DNA of 48,646 nucleotides from Rubrivivax sp. (GTDB taxonomy: Bacteria; Pseudomonadota; Gammaproteobacteria; Burkholderiales; Burkholderiaceae_C), in the NCBI GenBank assembly GCA_026785885.1, contig JAJAZC010000121.1, forward strand, positions 1 through 48,646. The letters run 5' to 3'. Below the pieces are notes generated by a model. That model searched no databases. It saw only the letters and a program-made list of their open reading frames with translations, and was not told the origin of the DNA. Below are positions 18,701-28,205 of this stretch, piece by piece. Position numbers and translations under genes: made by a program. The number at the start of each line of letters is the position of its first letter. The stretch's first letter is position 1.

Positions 18701-21486
18701 CTGGCGCGGATCACGTCCAGGTTGTGTTCGATCACCAGCAGTGAATGCCCAGCCGCCTGCAGCTTGCGCAAAGCGCGCATCAGCTTGGCGATGTCGTCGA
18801 AATGCAAGCCCGTGGTCGGCTCGTCGAACAAGAACAGCGTGCCGTGTTTGAAGGCTGCCTGGCGCGGCCCCGAGGCGGCGGCATCGGCCAAAAAACCCGC
18901 CAGCTTCAAGCGCTGTGCTTCGCCGCCCGACAGCGTCGGCACCGGTTGCCCCAGGCGCACGTAATCGAGCCCCACGTCGATGATCGGCTGCAGCCGTGCG
19001 ACCACCTCACGGTCGTTCTGGAACCAGTGCGCGGCCTCGGCCACGGTGAGGTCCAGCACGTCGGCAATGCTCAGCTGCATCGGCCCGCGCACGACCTTCA
19101 CGTCCAGGACCTGCGGGCGATAACGCCGGCCGTCGCAATCGGGGCAACGCAAGTAGACGTCGCTGAGGAACTGCATCTCGACGTGCTCGAAGCCGCTGCC
19201 GCCGCAGGTCGGGCAGCGGCCGTCGCCGGCGTTGAAGCTGAAGGTGCCGGCGCTGTAGCTGCGCTCGCGCGCCAGCGGCGCTTCGGCAAAGATCTTGCGC
19301 AACTCATCGAAAGCGCCGACGTAACTCGCCGGGTTGCTGCGCGCAGTTTTGCCGATCGGGCTTTGGTCGACGAAGACCGCGTCGCTGAGCATCTCGGCGC
19401 CCAGCAGGCGGTCGAAGGCGCCGGGCGTCTCCGTGGCCTTGCCGAAGTGGCGGGCCAGCGCCGGGTACAACACATCCTGGATCAGCGTGCTCTTGCCCGA
19501 GCCGCTGACGCCGGTGATGCAGACCAGCCGCTGCAGCGGCAGCTCGACCGTCACGTTCTGCAGGTTGTGGTCACGCGCGCCTTCCAGGATCAGCTTGGGC
19601 GTGTTGGCCTCCACCGCTTTGCGAAAGCCCAGGCCAACCTGTTTGCGCGCACCCAGGTAAGCGCCAGTCAGCGTGTCGGCACTGCGCGCCTCGAACGGTG
19701 TTCCGTCGAAGACGATCTGGCCACCGCGCTCGCCCGGGCCCGGGCCCATGTCGATCAGCCGGTCTGCCGCCAGCATCACGGCCGGGTCGTGCTCCACCAC
19801 CACCAGCGTGTTGCCGGCGTCGCGCAGCCGGTGCATGGCCTGCACGATGCGGTTCATGTCGCGCGGGTGCAGGCCGATGCTGGGCTCGTCCAGCACGAAC
19901 ATGGTGTTGACGAGGCTGGTGCCCAAAGCGGTCGTCAGGTTGATGCGCTGCACTTCGCCGCCGCTCAGCGTGCGGCTTTGGCGGTCCAGCGTCAGGTACT
20001 GCAGGCCAACATCGCACAGGTACTTCAGCCGCGTGCGCACCTCGTCCAGCAGCAGTTTCAGCGCGTCGTCCAGCATCGTCGACGGCAAGCTCAAGCCGTC
20101 GAAGAAGCGGCGCAGGCGCTCGATGCTGAGCTGCATCAGGTCATGCAGGCTCAGGCCGTCCAGCGCTTCGAGCTGATCGCGCGACCAGGCCGCGCCTACC
20201 GGCAGACAACGTTTCTCGGGCGGCAGCACCGCATCGGCATCGGCCTTGCTGCCCAAACGCCACAACAAAGATTCCAGCTTCAGCCGCGCACCGCCGCAGC
20301 TGCCGCAGGGCGTGTAGCTGCGGTATTTGGACAAGAGCACTCGGATATGCATCTTGTAGGCCTTGCTTTCCAGATAACTAAAAAAACGGCGCACGCCGTA
20401 CCACTGCTTGGCCCACTGCCCCTTCCAGTTGGGCGTGCCTTCGATGACCCAGTCGTGCTGTGCCGGCGTCAGCTGCGCCCAGGGTGTGTCGCGTGGGATG
20501 CCGGCCTCGCCTGCGTACTTCAGCAGGTCGCTCTGGCTATCGGCCCAGGCGGGTGTCTGCATCGGCTTGATGGCGCCGTTGCGGAGTGTCTTGCGCGCGT
20601 CGGGGATCACCAGGCCCATGTCGACGCCGACGACACGGCCGAAACCGCGGCAGGTGTCGCAAGCGCCATAAGCGCTGTTGAAGCTGAACATCGCCGGCTG
20701 CGGATCGGCATAGCGCAGGTTGCTCTCGGGGCAGTGCAGGCCGGTGCTGTAGCGCCAGATGGCTGCTTCCTGTTCGTTGCCGTTCGCGTCGGACACCACA
20801 TGCACGGTGAGCCGGCCGGCGCCGCGCTTGAGCGACAGCTCGATGGCTTCCAGCACACGCACCTTCTCAGCGCCGCCCAAGCGCACACGGTCGGCCACCA
20901 CGTCGAGGATCTTCTTGCCGTCCTCCACGCGCTCGGCCTGCACGCGCGTAAAGCCCGCGGCCGACAGCCATTGCTCCTGCTGATCGGCCGTAGTGCCGGC
21001 GGGCAGCTCGGCCGGAAAGGTGAACACCAGACGCGGGTCACCGGACGCGGCGGCGCGTTGCAGCAAGTCGGCGTAGATGGTTTCCGGCGTGTCGTGCCGC
21101 ACCGGCAGCGCGGTGTCCTTGTCGACCAGCTGCGCGGCGCGCGCAAACAACAGCTTCAGGTGGTCGTTCAGCTCGGTCATCGTGCCGACCGTGGAGCGGC
21201 TGGTTCGCACCGGGTTGGTCTGGTCGATGGCTATCGCCGGCGGCACACCGTCGACACGATCGACCGCCGGCCGGTCCATGCGATCCAGAAACTGCCGCGC
21301 GTAGGCGCTAAAAGTTTCGACGTAGCGGCGCTGGCCTTCGGCGTACAGCGTGTCGAACACCAGGCTGGATTTGCCCGAGCCGCTGGGCCCGGTGACCACC
21401 GTCATCTCACCCGTGTGAATGTCGAGATCGAGGTTCTTGAGGTTGTGCTGGCGTGCGCCGCGAATTCGAATGACACCGGTCGACAT
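15760..21486 (-). CDS. uvrA: double-length UvrA-like excinuclease ABC subunit A (about 1908 aa)
   Basis: Four Walker A motifs (GPSGSGKSS, 3x GVSGSGKST), four LSGGE.QR signatures, multiple CxxC...CxxC zinc modules; start [18 protein letters not shown] at 21486. Confidence 0.93.
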   Translation of the reverse strand: MSTGVIRIRGARQHNLKNLDLDIHTGEMTVVTGPSGSGKSSLVFDTLYAEGQRRYVETFSAYARQFLDRMDRPAVDRVDGVPPAIAIDQTNPVRTSRSTVGTMTELNDHLKLLFARAAQLVDKDTALPVRHDTPETIYADLLQRAAASGDPRLVFTFPAELPAGTTADQQEQWLSAAGFTRVQAERVEDGKKILDVVADRVRLGGAEKVRVLEAIELSLKRGAGRLTVHVVSDANGNEQEAAIWRYSTGLHCPESNLRYADPQPAMFSFNSAYGACDTCRGFGRVVGVDMGLVIPDARKTLRNGAIKPMQTPAWADSQSDLLKYAGEAGIPRDTPWAQLTPAQHDWVIEGTPNWKGQWAKQWYGVRRFFSYLESKAYKMHIRVLLSKYRSYTPCGSCGGARLKLESLLWRLGSKADADAVLPPEKRCLPVGAAWSRDQLEALDGLSLHDLMQLSIERLRRFFDGLSLPSTMLDDALKLLLDEVRTRLKYLCDVGLQYLTLDRQSRTLSGGEVQRINLTTALGTSLVNTMFVLDEPSIGLHPRDMNRIVQAMHRLRDAGNTLVVVEHDPAVMLAADRLIDMGPGPGERGGQIVFDGTPFEARSADTLTGAYLGARKQVGLGFRKAVEANTPKLILEGARDHNLQNVTVELPLQRLVCITGVSGSGKSTLIQDVLYPALARHFGKATETPGAFDRLLGAEMLSDAVFVDQSPIGKTARSNPASYVGAFDELRKIFAEAPLARERSYSAGTFSFNAGDGRCPTCGGSGFEHVEMQFLSDVYLRCPDCDGRRYRPQVLDVKVVRGPMQLSIADVLDLTVAEAAHWFQNDREVVARLQPIIDVGLDYVRLGQPVPTLSGGEAQRLKLAGFLADAAASGPRQAAFKHGTLFLFDEPTTGLHFDDIAKLMRALRKLQAAGHSLLVIEHNLDVIRASDWVIDLGPEGGEAGGAVVCYGTPDDVKAHPTSHTGQALRDYETALGTGTLMVEEGRPVQSVGEDGRSLQSAVRERRAAADENIRIVNAREHNLKSLNVDIPRGKFNVITGVSGSGKSTLAFDILFNEGQRRYLESLNAYARSIVQPAGRPEVDAVYGIPPTVAIEQRLSRGGRKSTVATTTEVWHFLRLLWVKLGLQHCVHDGAPVRAQSVESIAAQLLRDHAGEHVGLLAPLVINRKGVYTDLAKWAHARGHTHLRVDGEFLPTQPFPRIDRFKEHTLELPVGDIVISAANEPELRALLSKALDGGRGVLHLLHPIDRLAVAMDFGGTGSGVGDIKVFSTKRACPVCGTSYAELDPRMFSYNSKHGWCTGCVGTGLKLTREQRKAYDDSVKADDTQGREMTFPSEEAEVEGVVDAPCSDCGGARLNATSRKVTFEQHPIEDVARMSVHEARAWIATLSVHGRLSERQSGIARDVITEIASRLEFLSDVGLGYLTLDRAAPTLSGGEAQRIRLAAQLGSNLQGVCYVLDEPTIGLHPRDNGILLGALAKLSASGNTLVVVEHDEDTIRRAEHLIDIGPGAGRRGGTLVAQGSAADLSAVPESVTGRLLAHPMRHPQQARRALGANQPMLTLQGAHLHNLQGVDLQLPLGRLVAVTGVSGSGKSTLARDVLLANVAALVQHKATKAGRDALSAGRRPSLVGCTGLQGFEDIDRVLEVDQTPIGKTPRSCPATYVGFWDAMRKLFTETLEARARGYAAARFSFNTGEGRCPGCEGQGMKTIAMSFLPDVKVPCDICHGARFNPETLAVTWRGKSIGDVLRMEVDEAVDFFASMPAIAHPLQLLKDVGLGYLTLGQPSPTLSGGEAQRIKLVTELSKVRDDITRRGQRAPRTLYVLDEPTVGLHMADVGRLIQVLHRLVDGGHSVVVIEHDLDVIAEADWVIDLGPDGGNAGGRVVVAGTPEAVVAAGSHTGRALEAVLARG

Positions 21487-21703
21487 GAAGGCCTTCGGAA
21501 GCTGAGGGCGGGGGATTCTAGGGGTGGGGTTCTGGCATTTGCGGTGGATGGAGACCCGAGCCGGCGTGCCGAACGCGGGGTGTGCGGCGAGCGAACTCTT
21601 GCGTCCGTCGACGTCGGGCGCCTTGGCGACTGCGCACGGGCTCGGCATCAAACAGCGACATCAGCTGATGCAGGAATGCGTGCTGAACCAAGGAGCCGCA
21701 GCC

Positions 21704-21904
21704 ATGCGAACGACTATCAATCTCGACGATGACCTGCTCGCTGAGGCGGCCCGCCTGGCCGGCCTGCCCGACCGGCCGGCGTTGGTGCACGAGGCGCTGA
21801 AAGCCTTGATCGAGCGCGAGAGTGCCAGGCGGCTGGCCCGGCTGGGCGGCTCCCAGCCCGCCCTGAAGACGGTGCCCAGGCGGCGCGCTGCGCGCCGACC
21901 GTGA
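21704..21904 (+). CDS. VapB-type antitoxin
   Basis: MRTTINLDDDLLAEAARLAGLPDRPALVHEALKALIERESARRLARLGG; followed by a PIN gene with GTGA overlap. Confidence 0.87.
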   Translation: MRTTINLDDDLLAEAARLAGLPDRPALVHEALKALIERESARRLARLGGSQPALKTVPRRRAARRP

Positions 21905-22278
21905 TCCTGGTCGGCACATCGGTGTGGGTCGATCACCTGCGCCGCCGCGACAACCGTCTGGCTGCAGCACTCGACAGTGCGTTGGTGCTGATGCACCCCT
22001 TCGTGATCGGCGAGCTGGCCTGCGGCAGCCTGGCTTACCGTGGCGCGGTACTGGCTTTGTTGCAGGCCTTGCCTGCAGCAGCAGTCGCGCAGGATGCAGA
22101 AGCGCTGGGCTTCATCGAGCGCCATGGCCTGCACGGCGCCGGCATTGGCTATGTCGATGTCCATTTGCTGACAGCAACGGCCTTGAGCGCTGGCACCAGG
22201 CTATGGACGCGCAACCGTCGGCTGTCGTGGGCCGCACAGCAACTGGGCCTTGCCCACGCCGACCCGGGTACGCACTGA
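21901..22278 (+). CDS. VapC-type PIN toxin, first catalytic Asp replaced by Gly
   Basis: Translation starts MILVGTSVWVDHLRR where VapC proteins usually read MILVDTSVW; FVIGELACG and GYVDVHLL retained. Confidence 0.87.
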   Translation: MILVGTSVWVDHLRRRDNRLAAALDSALVLMHPFVIGELACGSLAYRGAVLALLQALPAAAVAQDAEALGFIERHGLHGAGIGYVDVHLLTATALSAGTRLWTRNRRLSWAAQQLGLAHADPGTH

Positions 22279-22333
22279 CGGCCGAGTGGCTAAGGGTGGG
22301 CCGGCACAAAATCCCAGCCAACGCGCCGCAAGC

Positions 22334-23347
22334 TCAGCGCGGATGCCCGTGCCCGTGCCCGTGCCCACCCTCGCCCAAAAACTCCACCGTGGCCCACGTT
22401 TGCCGTGAGTTCAGGATGCCGAGGTGTGTGGTGCGCAGGATGGGGTCGTAGGCGCCCTGCCCGGTCAACGCAATTTCGCGCGCGCCCTTCAGGCTGGCGC
22501 TGCGGCTGAAGTCAGTCGGTTTGCCGAAGCTGTCGATCGCCGGCACCGGTGCGATGAAGCCGTCCTGCAGCGGGAAGTACACGAAGCTGGTGTCGGCGTT
22601 GCGGATCACGAGCGCCCGCGTGCGGCCTTCGGTTTCGCGGCTGCCGCCGGGGCCGTTGAGCAACTTCAGAAACGATGTGTCGGGCGAGCCGAGTTCGCGG
22701 CAGACCTCGGACGATGGCGTGAAGCCGCCGGCCGCTGGCGCCTGAAAGTAGTTGGCCGGGTCCGGGCTGCAATTGATGATGCCGTGGTGAGGCCCGTCGA
22801 TGGCGACGAAACGGCGCACGGCTTTGTGCGCGTCGTCCTGGCGCATCCACTCACGGGCCAGCGTCACGCCCAGGCCGTGGCCGACGATGTCGACCTGGCG
22901 GGCGCCGGTGTAGGCCAGCACGGCTTGCACGAAGCGCCGCAGGTCCGGCACGTTGGCCTGGTTGGTGTGCGCAATGCGGCTGCGGTTGTTTTGATCGGCG
23001 GCCAGGTTGCACTGGTCACCCTGATAGCCCAGCGCCCACAGCTCGCTCGTGCTCCAGCCGTTGTCGGCCAGGTGCTGCGCCAGCGCCTGCACACGGCCGA
23101 AGCGGCTGCACGCCGTGGCAAACGGCGTGTCGTTGTTGCCGTGCAAGAAGATCACCGGCGTGCGCGTGACGGTGCCGGCCGCGCCGAAGCTGATCACCGG
23201 CTTGGCCAGAGACGCGTCTTCGATCACAGGAAAGTCGGGCGGGAAGCTGGTGCCTACCGTGCCGGCGGCTTGCGCAGCAGCGGCCAGCAGCAGCGCGGCG
23301 CTGGCGACGAAGCTGCGCATGCGGTGGGTGGATGTGACGGCGTTCAT
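22334..23347 (-). CDS. secreted lipase/esterase-like alpha/beta hydrolase with atypical nucleophile elbow (GHGLG)
   Basis: Signal peptide; TPVIFLHGNNDTPF; DIVGHGLGVTLAREW; C-terminal GHGHGHGHPR. Confidence 0.75.
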   Translation of the reverse strand: MNAVTSTHRMRSFVASAALLLAAAAQAAGTVGTSFPPDFPVIEDASLAKPVISFGAAGTVTRTPVIFLHGNNDTPFATACSRFGRVQALAQHLADNGWSTSELWALGYQGDQCNLAADQNNRSRIAHTNQANVPDLRRFVQAVLAYTGARQVDIVGHGLGVTLAREWMRQDDAHKAVRRFVAIDGPHHGIINCSPDPANYFQAPAAGGFTPSSEVCRELGSPDTSFLKLLNGPGGSRETEGRTRALVIRNADTSFVYFPLQDGFIAPVPAIDSFGKPTDFSRSASLKGAREIALTGQGAYDPILRTTHLGILNSRQTWATVEFLGEGGHGHGHGHPR

Positions 23348-23388
23348 GTCGGTCTTCTGGTGTTGTGGTGGTGTGTGTTGTGGTCGAT

Positions 23389-24252
23389 TCAAGCCGAAAG
23401 AAAGCGCTCGACCAACGCAAACTGCTCTGGCGTATTGAGTGCCGGCGCGTGGCCGCAGCCGGCCATCGTCACCACCACCGCGCGCGGGCCGCGGTTGCGC
23501 ATGGCCTCGGCGGTATCAGGCAGCAGCAGGTCACTGCTCTGGCCGCGCAGCACCAGCACCGGCAGCGTCAACGAATCCCAGGCCAGCCACTGCTCTTAGT
23601 CCTGCGGGTGGTGCACGAACTGCTGGACGATGGCCGGGTCGTAGTGCGGCGTCACGCGGCCATCGGGCAGGCGGCGGCACGAGGTCTCGGTCAGCAGCCG
23701 CCACTGCGCATCGCTGAGCCAGCCGTACGGTTGGTAGATGAGGCGGAAGTACCGCTCAAGCTCGCTCACGGTGGCAAAAGCCGCCGGCTGGTTGGCATAA
23801 GACAGGATGCGGTCAGCGGCCGGCTCGGGCAGCGTCGGCCCGATGTCGTTGATGACCGGCCGCGTGATGCGCCCGCGCAGCAGGTTGGCTGCAGCGCGCA
23901 TGCCGATGGCGCCGCCCATGCTGGTGCCCAACCAGGCCAGCCGCTGCAGGCCCAGTTGATCCACCAGTGCCAGCGCCAGCCGCTCGTAGAAAGCCAGCTG
24001 GTATTCGGCCGCCGGGGCGGCGCTCCACTGGCTCAAGCCACGGCCCAGCGTGTCGGGGCAGATGACGTGAAAGCGCGGCGCCAGGTGCGCGGCCATCGCG
24101 TCCATGTCGCGCCCGGTGCGCGCCAGGCCGTGCCAGGCGATCAATGCCGGCGCTTGTGCGTCGCCCCACTCGGTGACGTGCAGCTCGCGGCCTTCGCAGC
24201 GCAGGTAAATGCTGCGCTGCGCTGCGCTGGGCTGCGCGGGGCGGCGCTGCAC
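23389..24252 (-). pseudogene. alpha/beta hydrolase interrupted by in-frame TAA
   Basis: ...WLGTSMGGAIGMR...FVHHPQD* (TAA at 23596-23598) then EQWLAWDSLTLPVLVLRGQSSDLLLPDT...AGCGHAPALNTPEQFALVERFLSA in the same frame. Confidence 0.75.
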
Positions 24253-25337
24253 GCACTCATCGCCGCACCGCCGCACCGCCGCACCGCCGCGCGCAGCCTG
24301 CCGACGATGCCACTCGGGAAGTGATGGACCGACAGCACAAACAGCAGGCCCAGCCACAACAGCCAGCGGTCGGGTGTCAGCGCTGCGCCCAAAAGCGGCA
24401 CACCTTCGAAGGCAGCGCTGGCCAGGCGCAGCAGATCCTGCAGATAGTTTTGCGCCAGCACAAACAGCGCCGCGCCGACCACCGCGCCGTACATCGTGCC
24501 CATGCCGCCGATGACGACGATGAGCAGGATGTCCAGCATGATCTCGAAGGACAGCGTGGTGTCCGGCCCCACGTAGCGCAGCCACAGCGCCAGCAGCGCA
24601 CCGGCCAGCGTGGCGAACAGCGCCGAGATCACGTTGCTGGCCGTGGGGTAAACGACGGTGCGAAAGCCCAGCGCCTCAGCCCGAACGTCGTTTTCGCGGA
24701 TGGCCTGCAGCACGCGGCCGAACGGTGAGTTGACGATGCGCAGCAGCGCCAGAAACAGCAGCGCCACGGCCACGAACAGGCCGTAGTAAGCGAGGATGCG
24801 GCCATCGATCACCAGGCCCAGCACCGGGGTACTGGACAGCTCGAAGGCCGGGCTCAGCCACTCTGGCGTCCTGAAGCTGAGACCGTCTTCACCGCCGGTG
24901 AAGTTCGACAGCTGCGAGGTCAGCGTCTGAAAGGCGCTGGCCACCGCCAGCGTGATCATCGCGAAGAAGATGGCCTTCACGCGCAGCGAGAACAGCCCCA
25001 CCAGCAGCGACAACAGCAAAGAAGTGACCAGCGCCGCTGCCGTGCCCAGCAGCACCTCGCTCCAGCCCGGCCCCAGCCGCGTGCCGGCAATGGCCACGCC
25101 GTAAGCGCCGATGCCAAAGAACATCGTGTGCGCAAAGCTGACGATGCCGGTGTAGCCCGGCAAAAGATCGAAGCTGGCCACCAGCAGGATGAACATTAGC
25201 GCCTTGGCAGCCACCGACAGCGCCTTGACACCGGGAAAGGCAAACGGCGCGACCAGCAGCGCAACGACGACGATGACCAGCGCCAGCGCCAGCCGGCGGC
25301 TGCGCGGCAGGTCGTGCGACAGCAGGCGGCTCGACAT
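24141..25337 (-). CDS. livM: branched-chain amino acid ABC transporter permease LivM (C-terminus of ORF likely spurious)
   Basis: FDLLPGYTGIVSFAHTMFFGIGAYG, GGMGTMYGAVVGAALF; normal similarity appears to end near HHFPSGIVGRLRA. Confidence 0.85.
   Translation of the reverse strand: MSSRLLSHDLPRSRRLALALVIVVVALLVAPFAFPGVKALSVAAKALMFILLVASFDLLPGYTGIVSFAHTMFFGIGAYGVAIAGTRLGPGWSEVLLGTAAALVTSLLLSLLVGLFSLRVKAIFFAMITLAVASAFQTLTSQLSNFTGGEDGLSFRTPEWLSPAFELSSTPVLGLVIDGRILAYYGLFVAVALLFLALLRIVNSPFGRVLQAIRENDVRAEALGFRTVVYPTASNVISALFATLAGALLALWLRYVGPDTTLSFEIMLDILLIVVIGGMGTMYGAVVGAALFVLAQNYLQDLLRLASAAFEGVPLLGAALTPDRWLLWLGLLFVLSVHHFPSGIVGRLRAAVRRCGGAAMSACSAAPRSPAQRSAAFTCAAKAASCTSPSGATHKRRH
24211..24250. repeat. 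5-bp tandem repeat (GCTGC)n, imperfect x8
   Basis: gctgc gctgc gctgc gctgg gctgc gcggg gcggc gctgc. Confidence 0.9.
24261..24292. repeat. 8-bp tandem repeat (CGCCGCAC) x4
   Basis: cgccgcac x3 + cgccgcgc at the 3' end of livM. Confidence 0.92.
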
Positions 25338-25428
25338 GATTTTGAGCCGAGGCCTAGCGCGGAACCGGCTTTGCCGGGCCGCTGCAAACGCCCCCTCGGG
25401 GGCAGCGAGCGCAGCGAGCGTGGGGGCT

Positions 25429-26519
25429 TCATGACTTCACGGGGTAGAGGCCCTGCGGCCGCCACAGCAGGATTGCCACCATCAACGCGGTGTTCGAAAA
25501 CAGCGCCACCCTGGGCGCCAGAAAACCTAGTTGGTCAGCAGCCCGACCAGCAGCGCACCGATGAAACAGCCCAGCGTCGAGCCGAGGCCGCCGATGATGA
25601 TGACGATGAAGATCAGCACGTTGACCTGCGCACCGATCTGCGGTGACACGGCCTGCTGGTGGAGCCCCCACATCACACCGCCCAGGCCGGCCAGTGCCGA
25701 GCCAGCGACGAAGACACCGACAAACAAACGCCGGATGCGGTAGCCCAGGCTTTCGACCATCGCGCGGTCTTGCACACCGGCGCGGATGAGCAAACCGAGC
25801 TTGGTGCGCGACAGCGTCCACAGCAGCACCAGCAGCACGACCGCACCGACGATGCTGGCGAAGACGCGGTACTTCTCGATGGCCGCTGTCTCCGAACCGA
25901 TCTCGATCAGGAACGCGCCGCGCAAGGGCTGCGGCAGCGGCAGCGCAATCTGCCGCGGGCCCCAGATGACCTTGATGATCTCTTCACCGACGATCATGCC
26001 GCCCATCGTGATCAGGATCTGCTTCAGGTGCAGCCCGTAGACCGGCCGCACGATCACGCGCTCGAAAGCCCAGCCCAACGCACCGGCCACCGCCATGGCG
26101 ACCAGCATCGCGCAGAAGATCGCCAGCAGCGCAGCGGCTGCGTTCTGGTCGGCAAACGCGGCCATGCCGCCCATTACCGTGGTGGCCACGAAGGCACCCA
26201 GCGCGATGAACACGCCGTGGCCGAAGTTCAGCACGTCCATCAGGCCGAAGACCAGCGTCAAGCCGGACGCGATGACGAACACGATGAAGCCCATCGCCAA
26301 GCCAGCCACCGTGAGAGTTAGCCAGCTGCTTGTGCTGCCGATGGCCGGTATTGCGACCAGCATCAGGCCGACCAGCAGCGCCACCGGTATCCAGTCGAAC
26401 TGTGTTTTGGGCAGCGCGGCGCGCGGCGCCAGCACAGCCTGCGCGCTGGTGGCCGGGCCGGGCGCCACTGGGCGGTCGGCCGTGGCCGCGGCCGGTGCTG
26501 GTAGTGCCGATCTGCTCAT
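25429..26519 (-). CDS. livH: branched-chain amino acid ABC transporter permease LivH, probable frameshift near the 3' end
   Basis: Main frame MSRSALPAP...GALLVGLLTN* (TAG 25527-25529); tail LGFLAPRVALFSNTALMVAILLWRPQGLYPVKS* is in another frame. Confidence 0.82.
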
Positions 26520-27253
26520 GCGTGCGCCGCCAGCGACAAGCCCAGCAACCACTGCTGCAGCGCCGCGTTTGCTGCCAGCGCAGCCATCGTGCCGGTGTGC
26601 ACGACACGGCCGTTGTCCATCACCGCGACCGTATCGCCCAGGGCGCGCGCCATCATGAAGTTCTGCTCGACGAGCAGGATCGTCGTGCGCTGCAGCTTCA
26701 GCTCGCGCAGCGCGCGGATCAGGTTGTGCACGATGGCCGGCGCCAGGCCTTTGCTGGGCTCGTCGACGAGGATCAGCGCGCGCGGCTCGCAGATCGCGCG
26801 GGCCACCGCCAGCATCTGCTTTTGCCCACCCGACAGCTTGCCCGCCGGGTACAGCCAGAAGGTCTGCAGCGCCGGGAAGAGGCCGAAGATCCAGGCCATT
26901 CGCGCGGCATCCAGATCGCTCTCGTGGCGCGCTGCGCGGGCCGCCAGCAGCATGTTTTCCTTCACCGTCAGGTCGCTGAAGATGCCCATGCTCTCGGGCA
27001 CGTAGGCGATGCCGCTGGCAGCGATCTCGGGCGTGGCGCAGCTGTCCAGCCGCGTGCCCCGAAACGTGATGCGACCTTGCGACGTCCGCCACAAGCCCAT
27101 CACCGTGCGCAGCGTCGTGGTCTTGCCGGCGCCGTTGCGGCCCAGCAGCACGGTGACCTCGCCTTCGGGCACCACCAGGTCCACGCCATGCAGGATGTGG
27201 GGCGCGCCGATGTGCGTGTGCACGCCCTGCAGCGCGAGCAGCGGCGCGCTCAA
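26516..27253 (-). CDS. livF: branched-chain amino acid ABC transporter ATP-binding protein LivF
   Basis: Walker A GRNGAGKTT, signature LSGGQKQM, ILVDEPSKGLAP; TTG start overlapping the livG stop. Confidence 0.92.
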   Translation of the reverse strand: MSAPLLALQGVHTHIGAPHILHGVDLVVPEGEVTVLLGRNGAGKTTTLRTVMGLWRTSQGRITFRGTRLDSCATPEIAASGIAYVPESMGIFSDLTVKENMLLAARAARHESDLDAARMAWIFGLFPALQTFWLYPAGKLSGGQKQMLAVARAICEPRALILVDEPSKGLAPAIVHNLIRALRELKLQRTTILLVEQNFMMARALGDTVAVMDNGRVVHTGTMAALAANAALQQWLLGLSLAAHA

Positions 27254-28060
27254 ACCAGCGCCTCGGCTGCGATGCCCGGGTAGGCCTGCTGCACCACCGG
27301 CAAGGCGATCACGGCTGCCGGCTCACCGTCGGCCACCAGCTGCCCGTTGTGCATCACGACGATGCGGTCAGCCAGCTCGCGCACGAGGTCCATCTTGTGC
27401 TCGACCAGCAGGATCGCGATGTCCTTGCGCGCTTTGAGCTGGCGGATGAGGTCCAGCACCACCGGCACGTCGGCCACGCTCATGCCTGCGGTCGGCTCGT
27501 CGAAGAGGTAGACCTTGGGGTCCAGCGCCATCAGCAGCGCCACTTCGAGCTTGCGCTGGTCACCGTGCGGCAGGCTGCTGGCGGTGGCCTCGGCCTTGTC
27601 GGCCAGATGTACAAGTGTCAATAGCTGCGCCGCTTCTGCTATCCAGGCGCGGTGGTCCGACCAGATGCGCCGCAGGTCCATGCCGCCCAGCGCCAGCAAG
27701 CCGCGGCGCGCGCGCCCGGCCTCACGCGCCTGCACCGCCAGGCGGACGTTCTCGTGCACCGTCAGATTCGGAAACAGCTGCGTCAGCTGAAAAGCCCGCC
27801 CGAGCCCCCGCCGTGTGCGCAGCGCCGCAGGCAAGGCCGTGATGTCCTCGCCCTGCAGCAGCACCCGGCCGGCACTCGCCCGCAACTGGCCCGAGATCAG
27901 GTTGAAGTAAGTCGTCTTGCCGGCGCCGTTGGGCCCGACGATGGCCGTCAGCGTGCCGGCCTCGAAGCGGCAGGACACGGCGCGCGCGGCTGGAGCGGCG
28001 CAATGCCCGTGGCAACATGTTCGGCAAAGGCCGGCGCCAGTCCTTCAGCCTGATGGTCAA
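27250..28060 (-). CDS. livG: branched-chain amino acid ABC transporter ATP-binding protein LivG, N-terminus frame-disrupted
   Basis: Walker A GPNGAGKTT, GLGRAFQLTQLFPNLTVHENV; only VSCRFEAG... onward is in frame (GTG 27978), a plausible start MTIRLK at 28060 is in another frame. Confidence 0.75.
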
Positions 28061-28205
28061 CTGCCCTTACGACGCGGGCCAAGTCCAGGTTCAGGCCCAG
28101 GCCAGTCGCGCCGAGTTTCACCACGGGAAGTAGCCCGCTCACGCGCCATCGCAGCGCCGGTTTCAGAGCCGCATCGAATCAAACCAACGACGGAGGCAAC
28201 AACGC

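Noticed and set aside
18745-21732. 995-aa plus-strand ORF opposite uvrA
   Set aside because: Antisense shadow ORF typical of GC-rich coding DNA; low-complexity composition (Q/A/H/R-rich), no motif; the uvrA strand carries all ABC motifs.
25527-27092. 521-aa ORF fusing livF shadow to LivH
   Set aside because: The N-terminal 190 residues are an out-of-frame read of livF; LivH starts at 26519.
14915-28060. Stop-codon recoding (alternative genetic code) to explain in-frame stops
   Set aside because: Both TAA and TAG are involved at apparent Tyr/Trp/other positions, frameshifts co-occur, and intact neighbouring genes use all three stops normally.
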